Shown here: positions 8,454 through 14,124 of the stretch, in pieces
Layout: each line of letters opens with the position of its first letter
Numbering within the stretch: position 1 is the first letter of the stretch
Assembly (NCBI RefSeq): GCF_000284415.1
Contig: NC_017059.1
Coordinates: forward strand, 3,154,753 to 3,168,876
Direction of reading: 5' to 3'
DNA: 14,124 bases
Source of the DNA: Pararhodospirillum photometricum DSM 122
GTDB lineage: Bacteria > Pseudomonadota > Alphaproteobacteria > Rhodospirillales > Rhodospirillaceae
Position numbers and translations under genes: made by a program
The notes under the pieces: generated by a model
Told to the model about the DNA's origin: nothing
Databases searched by the model: none
The model's input: only the letters and a program-made list of their open reading frames with translations

Positions 8454-8500
8454 GAGAAAGCGGGGGGAGAAAAAGCGGGGGAGAGAAAGCGAGAGGAGGA
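8454..8500 (-). repeat. Purine-rich tract of three imperfect ~14-base units
   Basis: On the + strand, 44 of 47 bases are purines, in three related units built as AGAAAGCGGGGG, AGAAAAAGCGGGGG and AGAGAAAGCGAGAGG. It lies in the leader of the hydrolase-kinase-phosphatase unit, between the esterase terminator and the hydrolase start, so the transcript would carry a pyrimidine-rich run. Confidence 0.7.
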
Positions 8501-8508
8501 CATGGAAA

Positions 8509-8534
8509 CCCCGGAAGCGCGGCGCGTTCCGGGG
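8509..8534 (-). terminator. Terminator hairpin after the esterase gene
   Basis: CCCCGGAA (8509-8516) pairs with TTCCGGGG (8527-8534) around a ten-base GC-rich loop. Read on the - strand it is 33 bases after the esterase stop and is followed by TTTCC. It probably separates the esterase transcript from the hydrolase unit. Confidence 0.6.
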
Positions 8535-8566
8535 CACAACGGCACCAATAAAACCGACGGGAAGCC

Positions 8567-9484
8567 TTACCCGCCGAGGTAGGGGTCCATGAACAGCAAG
8601 GCATCACCCAAGGTCCGCTCCCACACCGGCCACTCGTGATCGCCATCCACGACCCGGAACGCGATGGCCTCGGGCTGGAGGGGACGCACGGTGTGGTGGA
8701 ACACGGCCGCGTGATAGGCGATGTCGAACCGGTCGCGGTCGCCGCTGTTGATGTAGAGCGGCACCCGCAGGGGTTGATTCCGATAAGCGTCCAGCAGCGA
8801 AGGCCAGTTGAGGCGCTGCCACAGACGCGCATCAAAGCGGCCATTTTTTTTCTGGAACGCCGGATCCTTGCGCGCCGAAGACCCGGCCGGCGGCTCGGGC
8901 GCGTAGATCGCCGGGCTCAGGGCGGCCCCGGCGGCAAAAAGCTGGGGATACTTGAAGGCCAGACGGAGGGTGGCAAACCCGCCGGCCGATAGCCCGGCCA
9001 CCGCCCGACCGGCCCGGTCAGAGCGCACCGGAAAACGCCGCTCGACCTCGGGCAGCAACTCCTTCAGCAGCACGGTCTCGGCCTTGTCGCCGTGACCGTC
9101 CACCCACCACATGCCCTTGTGGCCGGGCATGACGACGATCAGGGGCTTGATGCGCTTTTCGGCGATCAGACGATCCAAGGTCGCCACCATCTTGCCCTTG
9201 TCCACCCAGGCATGCTCGTCCCCATTGGCCCCATGCAGCAGGTAGAGCACGGGCAACGGGGCGCCGGCCTGCTTGCCGGGCGCACCCCGCGGGGGATCGG
9301 GCAGGTAGACAAGGAAGGGATAGTCGCGCCCCAGCACCGCCGAGGCGAGGTGCTCCTCGCGCACCGTGCCGGCCCAGCCGGGCCGCGCCACGGCCCCCAG
9401 CACAGCCAAAACCAAGAAGAGGCTTAAAAGCCCAGACACAACCCCGCGCACCCGGCGCGAGATCTCGGGGGAAGGAAGCGGCAT
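8567..9484 (-). CDS. Exported esterase, alpha/beta hydrolase (esterase D / tributyrin esterase type)
   Basis: This 305-residue protein begins with an arginine-bearing n-region and a hydrophobic stretch (about 15-36) ending near 'RPGWAG', consistent with a Sec signal peptide. There is no lipobox. The mature part matches the esterase D-like family: 'PVLYLLHGANGDEHAWVD' at 78-95, 'IVVMPGHKGMWWVD', the nucleophile elbow 'GLSAGGFATL' with Ser166, the acid in 'YINSGDRDRFD' (Asp249 or Asp251/254), and His283 in 'DGDHEWPVWE'. It probably cleaves short-chain carboxylic esters or a cell-envelope acyl ester in the periplasm. The natural substrate is not evident. The ATG at 9484 has only a weak ribosome site (GAAAG about 11 bases upstream). 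It stands alone, separated from the next - strand gene by a hairpin, and is divergent from the substrate-binding protein gene. Confidence 0.88.
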   Translation of the reverse strand: MPLPSPEISRRVRGVVSGLLSLFLVLAVLGAVARPGWAGTVREEHLASAVLGRDYPFLVYLPDPPRGAPGKQAGAPLPVLYLLHGANGDEHAWVDKGKMVATLDRLIAEKRIKPLIVVMPGHKGMWWVDGHGDKAETVLLKELLPEVERRFPVRSDRAGRAVAGLSAGGFATLRLAFKYPQLFAAGAALSPAIYAPEPPAGSSARKDPAFQKKNGRFDARLWQRLNWPSLLDAYRNQPLRVPLYINSGDRDRFDIAYHAAVFHHTVRPLQPEAIAFRVVDGDHEWPVWERTLGDALLFMDPYLGG

Positions 9485-9734
9485 AGGAACGGCTTTCGTT
9501 GTGGAAAAATGACAAAACAGCGTGCTTCCGTCAGAAACGACGCTTCACGCGCACAAAGTATGGCGCTGGTACAGACAGAACCATAAACCAACTTTTACGA
9601 TTTATGAAGCTGTAAATTGGGCGAGTTGTGGTCTAAGGTCATGCGTCGTATCCGTCCAAGGCGAGCGAGGGTGGGCCTTGGATCTTGGTTTTCGATACAC
9701 CTCCGTTCCTATTTCTTCGAAAAAAGGGAGTGTC
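9485..9734. promoter_or_regulatory. Divergent promoter region between esterase and substrate-binding protein genes
   Basis: These 250 bases must carry promoters for both divergent genes. The segment 9581-9620 has only 13 G/C in 40 bases, far below the surroundings. A possible + strand promoter is TTGTGG (9626-9631), 17 bases, TATCCG (9649-9654), but the match to consensus is weak. AAGGGAG just before 9735 is the ribosome site of the + strand gene. An open frame running through here from 9522 lacks coding character and is not part of the gene. Confidence 0.5.
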
Positions 9735-10688
9735 ATGATCAGAAAGGTAATGGCCTTGGCCCTGGTGGGGGTCCTCGCGATGGGGGGGCTGATCGCGTCG
9801 CCGGCGCACGCCCAAGAAAAGAACGTCCTGATGGTGCTCTGGCGCGGCATCACCGAGCCGGAAGAGGCCTTCAAGGCCAAGCTGGCCGAGCTTGGGGTGG
9901 CGGTGAAATACACCGAAATCGTCGGCGATCAGGACCGGGGGGTGCTGGCCGAGCGTCTGCGCGCCGCCGAGACCGACATCAAGGCCAAAAAATACGATGT
10001 CATCTATTCGTTCGGCACCACCACCACCCAGGTGACACAGCAGGTGGTCCAAGAAGCGGTGCCCATCGTCTTCAACATCGTCTTCGACCCCGTGGGCGGC
10101 AAGTTGGTTAAATCCCTGGAGCAGCCTGGCGGCAACACCACCGGCGTGACCAATGGCGTGCCCATCAACGACCAGCTCAACGCCTTTATGACGCTCTCGC
10201 CTTTCAAGTCGCTGATTTTGTTCTTTAACGCTCGTGAGCCCAACGCCAACATCATCGAGGCCCAGGTCTCGGAATGGGCGGCGGCCAAGGGGGTGAGCGT
10301 TACGGCGCGGCGCGTGGTCCCCGATACGGACTCCCTCACCACGGTGCTGGAAGAAATCAAGTCGGGTGCCCTCACGGCCGAGGCCGCGTATGCCGGCGCC
10401 GACAGCTTCCTGGGCTCCAAGGCCGGCGAGATCCAAGCCGCGATCGGCGACAAGGTCCGTCTCTTTGGCGGCACCCAGACCTTCGTGCTGCGCAAGTGGC
10501 TGGCCGCCTACACGCCGCCGGTCTCCGCCATGGGCGGCACGGCGGCCGAGCAGGTGGCCAAGGTCCTGGGCGGCGCCCCGGCCGGAACCTTGCCCGTGAT
10601 CCTGCCCACGCCCCGCTTGATCATGTCCAAGAGCGCGGCCGAGGCCCACAAGGTCACCGTCCCGGCGGACGCTCTCACCGAAAACTGA
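9735..10688 (+). CDS. ABC-type substrate-binding protein (ABC_sub_bind family), orphan
   Basis: This 317-residue periplasmic binding protein starts with a clear signal peptide: basic MIRK, a hydrophobic core, and a cleavage site after 'PAHA' (residue 26). The mature part shows the hallmarks of the ABC_sub_bind (PF04392) family: 'YDVIYSFGTTTTQ', 'AVPIVFNIVFDPVGGKLVKSL', 'PGGNTTGVTNGVP' and a type I two-lobe layout. Relatives bind amino acids or aromatic compounds and are often TrpX-like, but the ligand cannot be named here. No permease or ATPase gene lies beside it, and the next gene is a response regulator, so it could serve a distant transporter or a sensor. I chose the ATG at 9735 because AAGGGAG lies four bases before it and the signal peptide begins there. 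It ends 44 bases before a strong hairpin. Confidence 0.88.
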   Translation: MIRKVMALALVGVLAMGGLIASPAHAQEKNVLMVLWRGITEPEEAFKAKLAELGVAVKYTEIVGDQDRGVLAERLRAAETDIKAKKYDVIYSFGTTTTQVTQQVVQEAVPIVFNIVFDPVGGKLVKSLEQPGGNTTGVTNGVPINDQLNAFMTLSPFKSLILFFNAREPNANIIEAQVSEWAAAKGVSVTARRVVPDTDSLTTVLEEIKSGALTAEAAYAGADSFLGSKAGEIQAAIGDKVRLFGGTQTFVLRKWLAAYTPPVSAMGGTAAEQVAKVLGGAPAGTLPVILPTPRLIMSKSAAEAHKVTVPADALTEN

Positions 10689-10731
10689 CGCGCGTCCCCA
10701 ACGGCTCGGGTCACGCTCCATTGCGGTCGGC

Positions 10732-10766
10732 GGCGGCAGTTCCCGGAAAACGCGGGGACTGCCGCC
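10732..10766 (+). terminator. Strong hairpin after the substrate-binding protein gene
   Basis: GGCGGCAGTTCCCG (10732-10745) pairs with CGGGGACTGCCGCC (10753-10766) over 14 bp, with one T-G wobble and loop GAAAACG. There is no T-run behind it, but its position between the two + strand genes fits a terminator or an mRNA-stabilising structure. Confidence 0.7.
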
Positions 10767-10817
10767 CTGGCTTTGGCCCGGAGCCCCCCACCCCTTGGTG
10801 TCTCATTGGAGCCCTTC

Positions 10818-11714
10818 ATGAGTGCCGCGTCCCCTTCCCCGCTCATGCCCCGTCCCGAACGTCTGTTGGTCGTCGAAGACGATGTCTTCAGCCAGGACCT
10901 GATCGCCCTTTATTTACGCAAGGCGGGGTTTTCCGATATCACTGTGACCGGCGACGGCCGCGAAGCCCTTGAGATCGCCAAAAGCCGCACTTTTGATCTG
11001 GTGCTGCTCGATCTCAACTTGCCCCGGTTGTCCGGCACCGAGGTCCTGCGCCGTTTGCGCAAGGAAGGCTTCCTGACCGATACACCGGTGATCGTCATTT
11101 CCTCCCTCGCCAACATGGAGGACACCTTGACGTGCCTCGACCTGGGGGCCGAGGACTCCTTGCCCAAACCCTTCAACGTCCGCCTGCTCGAAGGCCGGGT
11201 GAGCGCCTGCTTGGAAAAAGCCCGCCTCAAGACTGCGGCCCGCCTCGCGGTGGACCGGGCTGAAGGGGAACGTCGCCTCGCCCTGGCCTTGATGGAGAGT
11301 TTGTGCCGCGTCGCGCTGCCCCCGCCCGGACCCGGCTTTGCCGCCGAGGTCGCGGTGGAGCGCCGACCCTGTGGGGGACCGGGCGGCGACGTGGTGGTGA
11401 GCTTGGCCCCGCCGGGGGGCCGGGTGGTGGTGGCGCTGGGAACCCTGGCCGCCCGAGGGGTGGAGGGCACCTTGATCGCCGCGCGCCTGCATGCCGCCTT
11501 GCGTGCCACCCTCGACGATACCCCCGATGCCTCCCCCGAGGTTCTGCTGACCCGGGTCGCGGCCGCAGCCGGTCGGGACGGAGCCGGCGGACGGGTGCTG
11601 GTCGCCTCCTTGGATCCAACGGATGGAACGCTGCTGGTGTCCTCGGCCGGAGCCATCGACCCGGTGGTGATCCGGCCGGGCGCGCCGCCCCGCCCCCTTA
11701 TTTGGGCGTTGTAG
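10818..11714 (+). CDS. Response regulator with degenerate SpoIIE/PP2C-like output domain, 3' truncated
   Basis: The visible protein has 298 residues. An intact receiver covers about 14-135: 'LLVVEDD' (acid pair 21-22), phospho-acceptor Asp65 in 'VLLDLNLPRLSG', Ser95 in 'VIVISS', and Lys117 in 'PKPF'. After a helical linker (about 135-165), the C-terminal part follows the layout of RsbU/SpoIIE serine phosphatases: 'GGDVVVSL' (189-196), 'VVVALGTLAARGVEGTLIAARLHAALR', and 'VASLDPTDGTLLVSSAGAIDPVVIRPG'. Two metal-site positions look lost: GGDxxD reads GGDVVV, and GDxSGHG reads GTLAARG (208-214). The protein stops right after the 'AGAIDPVVIRPG' strand, where the family normally has about 50-80 more residues, and phage DNA begins there. 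The ATG at 10818 has TTGGAG six bases upstream. It could regulate an anti-sigma or anti-anti-sigma partner by binding rather than dephosphorylation, but none is visible. Confidence 0.82.
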   Translation: MSAASPSPLMPRPERLLVVEDDVFSQDLIALYLRKAGFSDITVTGDGREALEIAKSRTFDLVLLDLNLPRLSGTEVLRRLRKEGFLTDTPVIVISSLANMEDTLTCLDLGAEDSLPKPFNVRLLEGRVSACLEKARLKTAARLAVDRAEGERRLALALMESLCRVALPPPGPGFAAEVAVERRPCGGPGGDVVVSLAPPGGRVVVALGTLAARGVEGTLIAARLHAALRATLDDTPDASPEVLLTRVAAAAGRDGAGGRVLVASLDPTDGTLLVSSAGAIDPVVIRPGAPPRPLIWAL

Positions 11715-12856
11715 ATACACACCTCGCATCGCTCTCCTAGGCGAGTGCCGCGCGTGGCAATAATCCGCTGGTACCCGTCGAGGTGCGCCCACGGGTTATA
11801 GGTCGCCAGCTCGGGCGCCTCAAAAAGCACCTCGCCGGACAGGGCATGGTCAGTGACCTCGACCGCGTCGTAGCTCGTGCGCGACTTGCTTTTAACCTCG
11901 CCTCCACCCCTCAGGGTGAGGGACTGCCCGACGGGGACCCAGCCGACGGCCCCCAGGTCAACCTCACCCACCTGGAGGGCAAACGTGGTCGCATCCAGGA
12001 CTTCTGGGTCTTTGACTGCCGAGAAGTCGGCGGTGTCGAGCAGTGCTGCGCTAGGCTCACTGTAAAGCCCGCGCCCTGTGAATTTAACCACCCCGAACGC
12101 ACCAATTGCCCAGTCAAGAGAAAGCTGGAAGCGAGCCCCGGTGATATCGAAAAGAGTGCCATCGACATTGTATTTGACGACGGCGCTCTCATGGTTTTTC
12201 TTTTCAGAGTTCGGCCAATACTCAATCCCAGGAGGGATCAACTCAATCGCCCACGTATCACCCAGCGCAAGCGGCGCGGTGAGGGTGGGAACAACCGCCG
12301 CACCCCCGGGCAGCGTCAGGGGCTGGGCGTCGGTCACAGTGGCGGTCTGGCTGTAGGCTACCTCTCGCGTGGCCCCCAGCCCAGTCGCGGGGGCGCTCAC
12401 CGACACCTGCGCCACCCCCGATCCGCCCGCCGTGGTGCAGGCCACCACGACGCGGCGGCGGTTAAGGCCGGTGTAGCCCGTCTGGACGGTATAAGCCCAC
12501 GTCCCCACCGGCACCCCCACCGGGACCGCGCGCGGCGCTACCGTTGCGGTGCCGGTCAGAGCGACGCGCGACCAGCCGGAGGCGCGCAGCAGCGCGTCAA
12601 AGTGGGGCGGCGTCGTCACCGAGCCCGAGCCCACGGCTTCATGCGACCACGTCAGGGGCCAGCGTTTCTGCCAGTGGAACTTTTGCCTAGCCCCAAGGTG
12701 TGGCTCGATGGTGTTGCGCTCGACCTCCTGGGCGTCGAGGGAGGGCAGCTCGGCATCGAGGGCCAGCAAGGGGACATAGTCCCCGGGCGCGGCACCCTGG
12801 CCATAGGCCGTCTCAACGGCCGCTGCGATCAGCCGACTGCGGGTGGACAATGCCAT
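10910..12856 (-). CDS. Phage tail tube protein, 3' end lost and fused to antisense host frame
   Basis: The open frame is 648 codons, but only residues 1 to about 386 (12856 to about 11699) look like phage protein. That part starts 'MALSTRSRLIAAAVETAYGQ', has a Trp-rich 'WQKRWPLTWSHEAVGSG', beta-rich Thr/Val stretches, 'KYNVDGTLFDITGARFQLSL', and 'YQRIIATRGTRLGERCEVCI', all typical of siphovirus-type major tail/tail tube proteins of Mu-like phages. After 'YNAQI' the frame enters the response regulator gene in antisense and becomes a Ser/Arg/Pro/Thr-rich, non-phage-like chain to the stop at 10910. The natural C-terminal end is therefore missing, and any product would be a chimera. The ATG has a perfect AGGAGG six bases upstream and lies one base after the stop of the small ORF. 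Treat it as a truncated gene. Confidence 0.75.
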   Translation of the reverse strand: MALSTRSRLIAAAVETAYGQGAAPGDYVPLLALDAELPSLDAQEVERNTIEPHLGARQKFHWQKRWPLTWSHEAVGSGSVTTPPHFDALLRASGWSRVALTGTATVAPRAVPVGVPVGTWAYTVQTGYTGLNRRRVVVACTTAGGSGVAQVSVSAPATGLGATREVAYSQTATVTDAQPLTLPGGAAVVPTLTAPLALGDTWAIELIPPGIEYWPNSEKKNHESAVVKYNVDGTLFDITGARFQLSLDWAIGAFGVVKFTGRGLYSEPSAALLDTADFSAVKDPEVLDATTFALQVGEVDLGAVGWVPVGQSLTLRGGGEVKSKSRTSYDAVEVTDHALSGEVLFEAPELATYNPWAHLDGYQRIIATRGTRLGERCEVCIYNAQIRGRGGAPGRITTGSMAPAEDTSSVPSVGSKEATSTRPPAPSRPAAAATRVSRTSGEASGVSSRVARKAACRRAAIKVPSTPRAARVPSATTTRPPGGAKLTTTSPPGPPQGRRSTATSAAKPGPGGGSATRHKLSIKARARRRSPSARSTARRAAVLRRAFSKQALTRPSSRRTLKGLGKESSAPRSRHVKVSSMLAREEMTITGVSVRKPSLRKRRRTSVPDNRGKLRSSSTRSKVRLLAISRASRPSPVTVISENPALRK

Positions 12857-12857
12857 G

Positions 12858-13031
12858 TCAGGCCTCCTGTGGGTCGCTCACCTCTCCCCGGCGGCGCCGC
12901 CCCTCAGTCGGGGGAGCGGGCGCAGGGAGAGCGGGGGGCGGGAGAGGGACGGCCAGCGGCGGGGCGGCCGGGGTGTCCGGGCGCGGGGCCGCGTGGGCGT
13001 CGTCGTGGACGTAGGTCCCGGCGGGTCTCAT
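12858..13031 (-). CDS. Small proline/alanine-rich phage protein, 57 aa
   Basis: This ORF starts with MRPAGTYVHDDAHAAPRPDT, continues as a Pro/Ala-rich linker-like stretch (about residues 16-42) and ends in a short charged tail with four arginines in a row. I do not recognise a family. It is supported by context: its ATG overlaps the tail terminator stop (ATGA at 13031-13028), and its stop lies one base before the tail tube ATG, with the tube's AGGAGG site inside its last codons. In Mu a small protein (Gp38) sits in a comparable place, but I see no sequence likeness to it. Confidence 0.6.
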   Translation of the reverse strand: MRPAGTYVHDDAHAAPRPDTPAAPPLAVPLPPPALPAPAPPTEGRRRRGEVSDPQEA

Positions 13032-13468
13032 GAGCAACCTCTCAGGGTCGTGGTGGTGTCAAAGTGGAGCGTCAGGAAAAGAGCGCCCTGACGGTCCCGC
13101 GCTGCGGCCCGCACCTGCTGGGTGGCACCGCGATAGCCCAACGGGGTCCAGTCGTCGGCCGGGATACGTCCCGACAGGGCGCCGACCACACCCCGCCCGA
13201 TCTCGCCCAGGGCCTGCCCCTGTGGGGTGGCTCGGGGCCGCCCCACCAGAACAACCGAAAGCTGGGAGAGCACGCGCTCGGTGTGCAAGGTACGCGAAAG
13301 CGTTTCCGCCTCCTCCCCCGTCACCAACACAAAGGCGGCGGGGGTGGTTTGTGGCAGGTCCATCGCTGCGATCAGCAGCGCCAGGTCGTCGGCCTCCGCC
13401 ACCCGGCGGACACCCTCGATGCCCGCAAGGACAGGGACGAGGGCGGAGATCAGGGGGGCGGCGATCAT
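13028..13468 (-). CDS. Phage tail terminator-like protein (Mu Gp37-type)
   Basis: This 146-residue protein follows the layout of tail terminator/Gp37-like proteins: 'MIAAPLISALVPVLAGIEGVRRVAEADDL' at the N-terminus, 'PAAFVLVTGEEAE' in the first strand-rich region, and 'TERVLSQLSVVLVGRPRATPQGQ' in the middle, ending with 'GALFLTLHFDTTTTLRGCS'. Tail terminators cap the tail tube and join it to the head. The ATG at 13468 overlaps the upstream gene's stop (ATGA) and has GAGGGG five bases upstream, so the in-frame start at 13489 is not preferred. The position between the gpG-like gene and the tail tube supports the call. I judge the family from layout and order rather than a diagnostic motif. Confidence 0.7.
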   Translation of the reverse strand: MIAAPLISALVPVLAGIEGVRRVAEADDLALLIAAMDLPQTTPAAFVLVTGEEAETLSRTLHTERVLSQLSVVLVGRPRATPQGQALGEIGRGVVGALSGRIPADDWTPLGYRGATQQVRAAARDRQGALFLTLHFDTTTTLRGCS

Positions 13469-13950
13469 AACCACCCCTCGGCGACCCACTCGGCGAGGAT
13501 CTCGGCCGCCTGGGCAGTGTCCTCGGCGTTTGCGCCGAGGTAAGGACGGGCCGGCAGAGTGACGGACGTTGGCGACACCCAGGCGTCGCCGAGCCTAAAC
13601 CGTAGTCGCTTGCCCGTTTTGGGGAGGACCGTCCCACCGAGCTGGTGAATGCGGGCGTAAACCAAGGCACTCCCCTGGACCACGCGGTCGGTCTGGGCCT
13701 CCTGAGTGACGGAGTCCCGCAGGTGCCCGCGCTCAACGAGAGTGTGCCCTTCGGCAAGGGCGCGCACCGACGGCGGCCAGGGGTTGCCGTCGGGGTCAAG
13801 ACCCAACTCAAAGCGCCGATCCACACTGGTCTTGAGCATGCCTCCGACGCTGGCCCAGGCCGGCGTCATGTCGCCGACGCGGGCCAGCAGGCCGTCGAAC
13901 CCCTTGGTGACGAGGTCGGCGCCGGTAAGGCTGATGGACACCCCTGCCAT
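13465..13950 (-). CDS. Phage virion morphogenesis protein (Mu gpG-like, tail completion)
   Basis: This 161-residue protein resembles the phage virion morphogenesis family (Mu gpG, P2 GpS type), needed for tail and head-tail completion. The recognisable block is 'MLKTSVDRRFELGLDPDGNPWPPS' (about 38-61), in which 'F..g.dPdG.pWp.l' is the family signature. It is followed by 'GHLRDSVTQEAQTDRVVQGSALVYARIHQLGG', also typical (a loss-or-gain of 'YA.iHq.G'), and 'LPARPYLG' near the end. The ribosome site is weak (GGGA eight bases upstream), but the start lies one base after the Gp36-like stop, consistent with coupled translation. Its stop overlaps the tail terminator start. Confidence 0.88.
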   Translation of the reverse strand: MAGVSISLTGADLVTKGFDGLLARVGDMTPAWASVGGMLKTSVDRRFELGLDPDGNPWPPSVRALAEGHTLVERGHLRDSVTQEAQTDRVVQGSALVYARIHQLGGTVLPKTGKRLRFRLGDAWVSPTSVTLPARPYLGANAEDTAQAAEILAEWVAEGWL

Positions 13951-13951
13951 G

Positions 13952-14124
13952 TCAGTAATCCCGCAGTGTGTCGCAGGTCATGACGCGGCGAGCCGACACC
14001 AGCACCGCCCCTCCGCCCACGGGGGTCCCGTCAGCAACCGGGGTCAGGGCCGTCTTGCCGGCGACAACGTCACGCAGGTATTGGAGGGTATCGGCGTAAT
14101 CTTTGCCGATCCGGCCTTCGGGGG
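13952..14124 (-). CDS. Phage Gp36-like protein (DUF1320), C-terminal part
   Basis: Only the last 57 codons are inside the window, and the 5' end lies beyond the right edge. The visible part begins 'PEGRIGKDYADTLQYLRDVV' and continues 'AGKTALTP', like the C-terminal half of DUF1320/Mu Gp36 proteins, where 'y...L.yL..vA.Gk..L' is usual. It ends 'RRVMTCDTLRDY'. In Mu-like phages Gp36 lies just before gpG- and Gp37-like genes, as here. The stop is one base before the gpG-like ATG. Confidence 0.65.
   Translation of the reverse strand, partial: PEGRIGKDYADTLQYLRDVVAGKTALTPVADGTPVGGGAVLVSARRVMTCDTLRDY

Larger units (their letters stand above)
11699..14124 (-). mobile_element. Partial Mu-like prophage: tail structural gene block
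   Basis: Five consecutive - strand ORFs with tight overlaps match the order of Mu-like phage genes from Gp36 to the tail tube: Gp36-like, gpG-like virion morphogenesis, Gp37-like tail terminator, a small ORF and the tail tube. The tube protein has no tail-sheath gene before it, which fits the siphovirus-tailed relatives of Mu (B3/D3112 type) better than Mu itself. The block enters from the right window edge. On the left it ends abruptly at about 11696-11716 inside the tail tube gene, where a chromosomal gene is also cut. No phage end, integrase, transposase or target duplication is visible. Confidence 0.8.

Noticed and set aside
8426..8548. 41-codon N-terminal extension of the alpha/beta hydrolase
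   Set aside because: It is encoded by the purine-rich repeat and the esterase terminator hairpin; CGGAG before the ATG at 8425 gives a better start.
9522..9734. 71-codon N-terminal extension of the substrate-binding protein
   Set aside because: The signal peptide and the ribosome site both place the start at 9735; the upstream part is AT-rich promoter DNA.
11690..11720. A Mu-like attachment end at the junction
   Set aside because: The sequence on the phage side is still tail tube coding sequence, with no terminal inverted bases or 5-base target duplication that could be recognised.
11783..13033. 416-codon + strand ORF over the phage block
   Set aside because: It is antisense to the tail tube and the small ORF, which have proper starts and tight gene spacing; composition is Arg/Gly/Pro-rich shadow.
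1..14124. CRISPR array, tRNA or rRNA genes, insertion sequences
   Set aside because: I saw no regularly spaced repeats, no cloverleaf-like segment with conserved tRNA boxes, and no transposase reading frame on either strand.

Overview
The window comes from a GC-rich proteobacterial genome, most likely an alphaproteobacterium of the Rhodospirillales type. I infer this from base composition, from the chorismate mutase-hisC-tyrA gene order and from the overall style of the proteins; no rRNA or other taxonomic marker is present. There are eight intact chromosomal genes, one chromosomal gene cut by each of two boundaries (the window edge and a genomic junction), and a block of phage tail genes on the right. 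No stretch longer than 300 bases lacks a gene.

Left, positions 1-2788: the 3' end of a chorismate mutase gene, then hisC and tyrA on the + strand, the last two overlapping by 4 bases. Together they cover the chorismate to prephenate to tyrosine/phenylalanine branch. Two hairpins sit between the mutase gene and hisC. A strong hairpin at 2767-2788 ends both tyrA and the converging chemotaxis receptor gene.

Middle, 2808-9484, all on the - strand: a methyl-accepting chemotaxis protein; then, read right to left, a secreted esterase, and a three-gene unit made of an alpha/beta hydrolase, a soluble hybrid histidine kinase (HisKA-HATPase-REC-Hpt) and a histidine-phosphatase-fold protein. Each of the three overlaps the next by four bases (ATGA), so they are probably translationally coupled. 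The phosphatase lacks the usual second catalytic histidine and is joined to a kinase ending in an Hpt domain, which recalls the SixA/ArcB relationship.

Right of this, 9735-11714 on the + strand: an orphan periplasmic ABC-type substrate-binding protein, a strong terminator hairpin, and a response regulator whose SpoIIE/PP2C-like output domain lacks key metal-binding residues and stops abruptly.

Far right, about 11700-14124, on the - strand: structural genes of a Mu-like phage in typical order: Gp36-like (partial), virion morphogenesis (gpG-like), Gp37-like tail terminator, a 57-residue proline-rich ORF and a tail tube protein. The tail tube gene loses its own 3' end exactly where the response regulator loses its 3' end, at about 11696-11716. 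Its reading frame then continues for about 260 codons antisense through the response regulator. This double truncation is the most striking feature: either a deletion removed one end of a prophage plus flanking host DNA, or the assembly is misjoined there.
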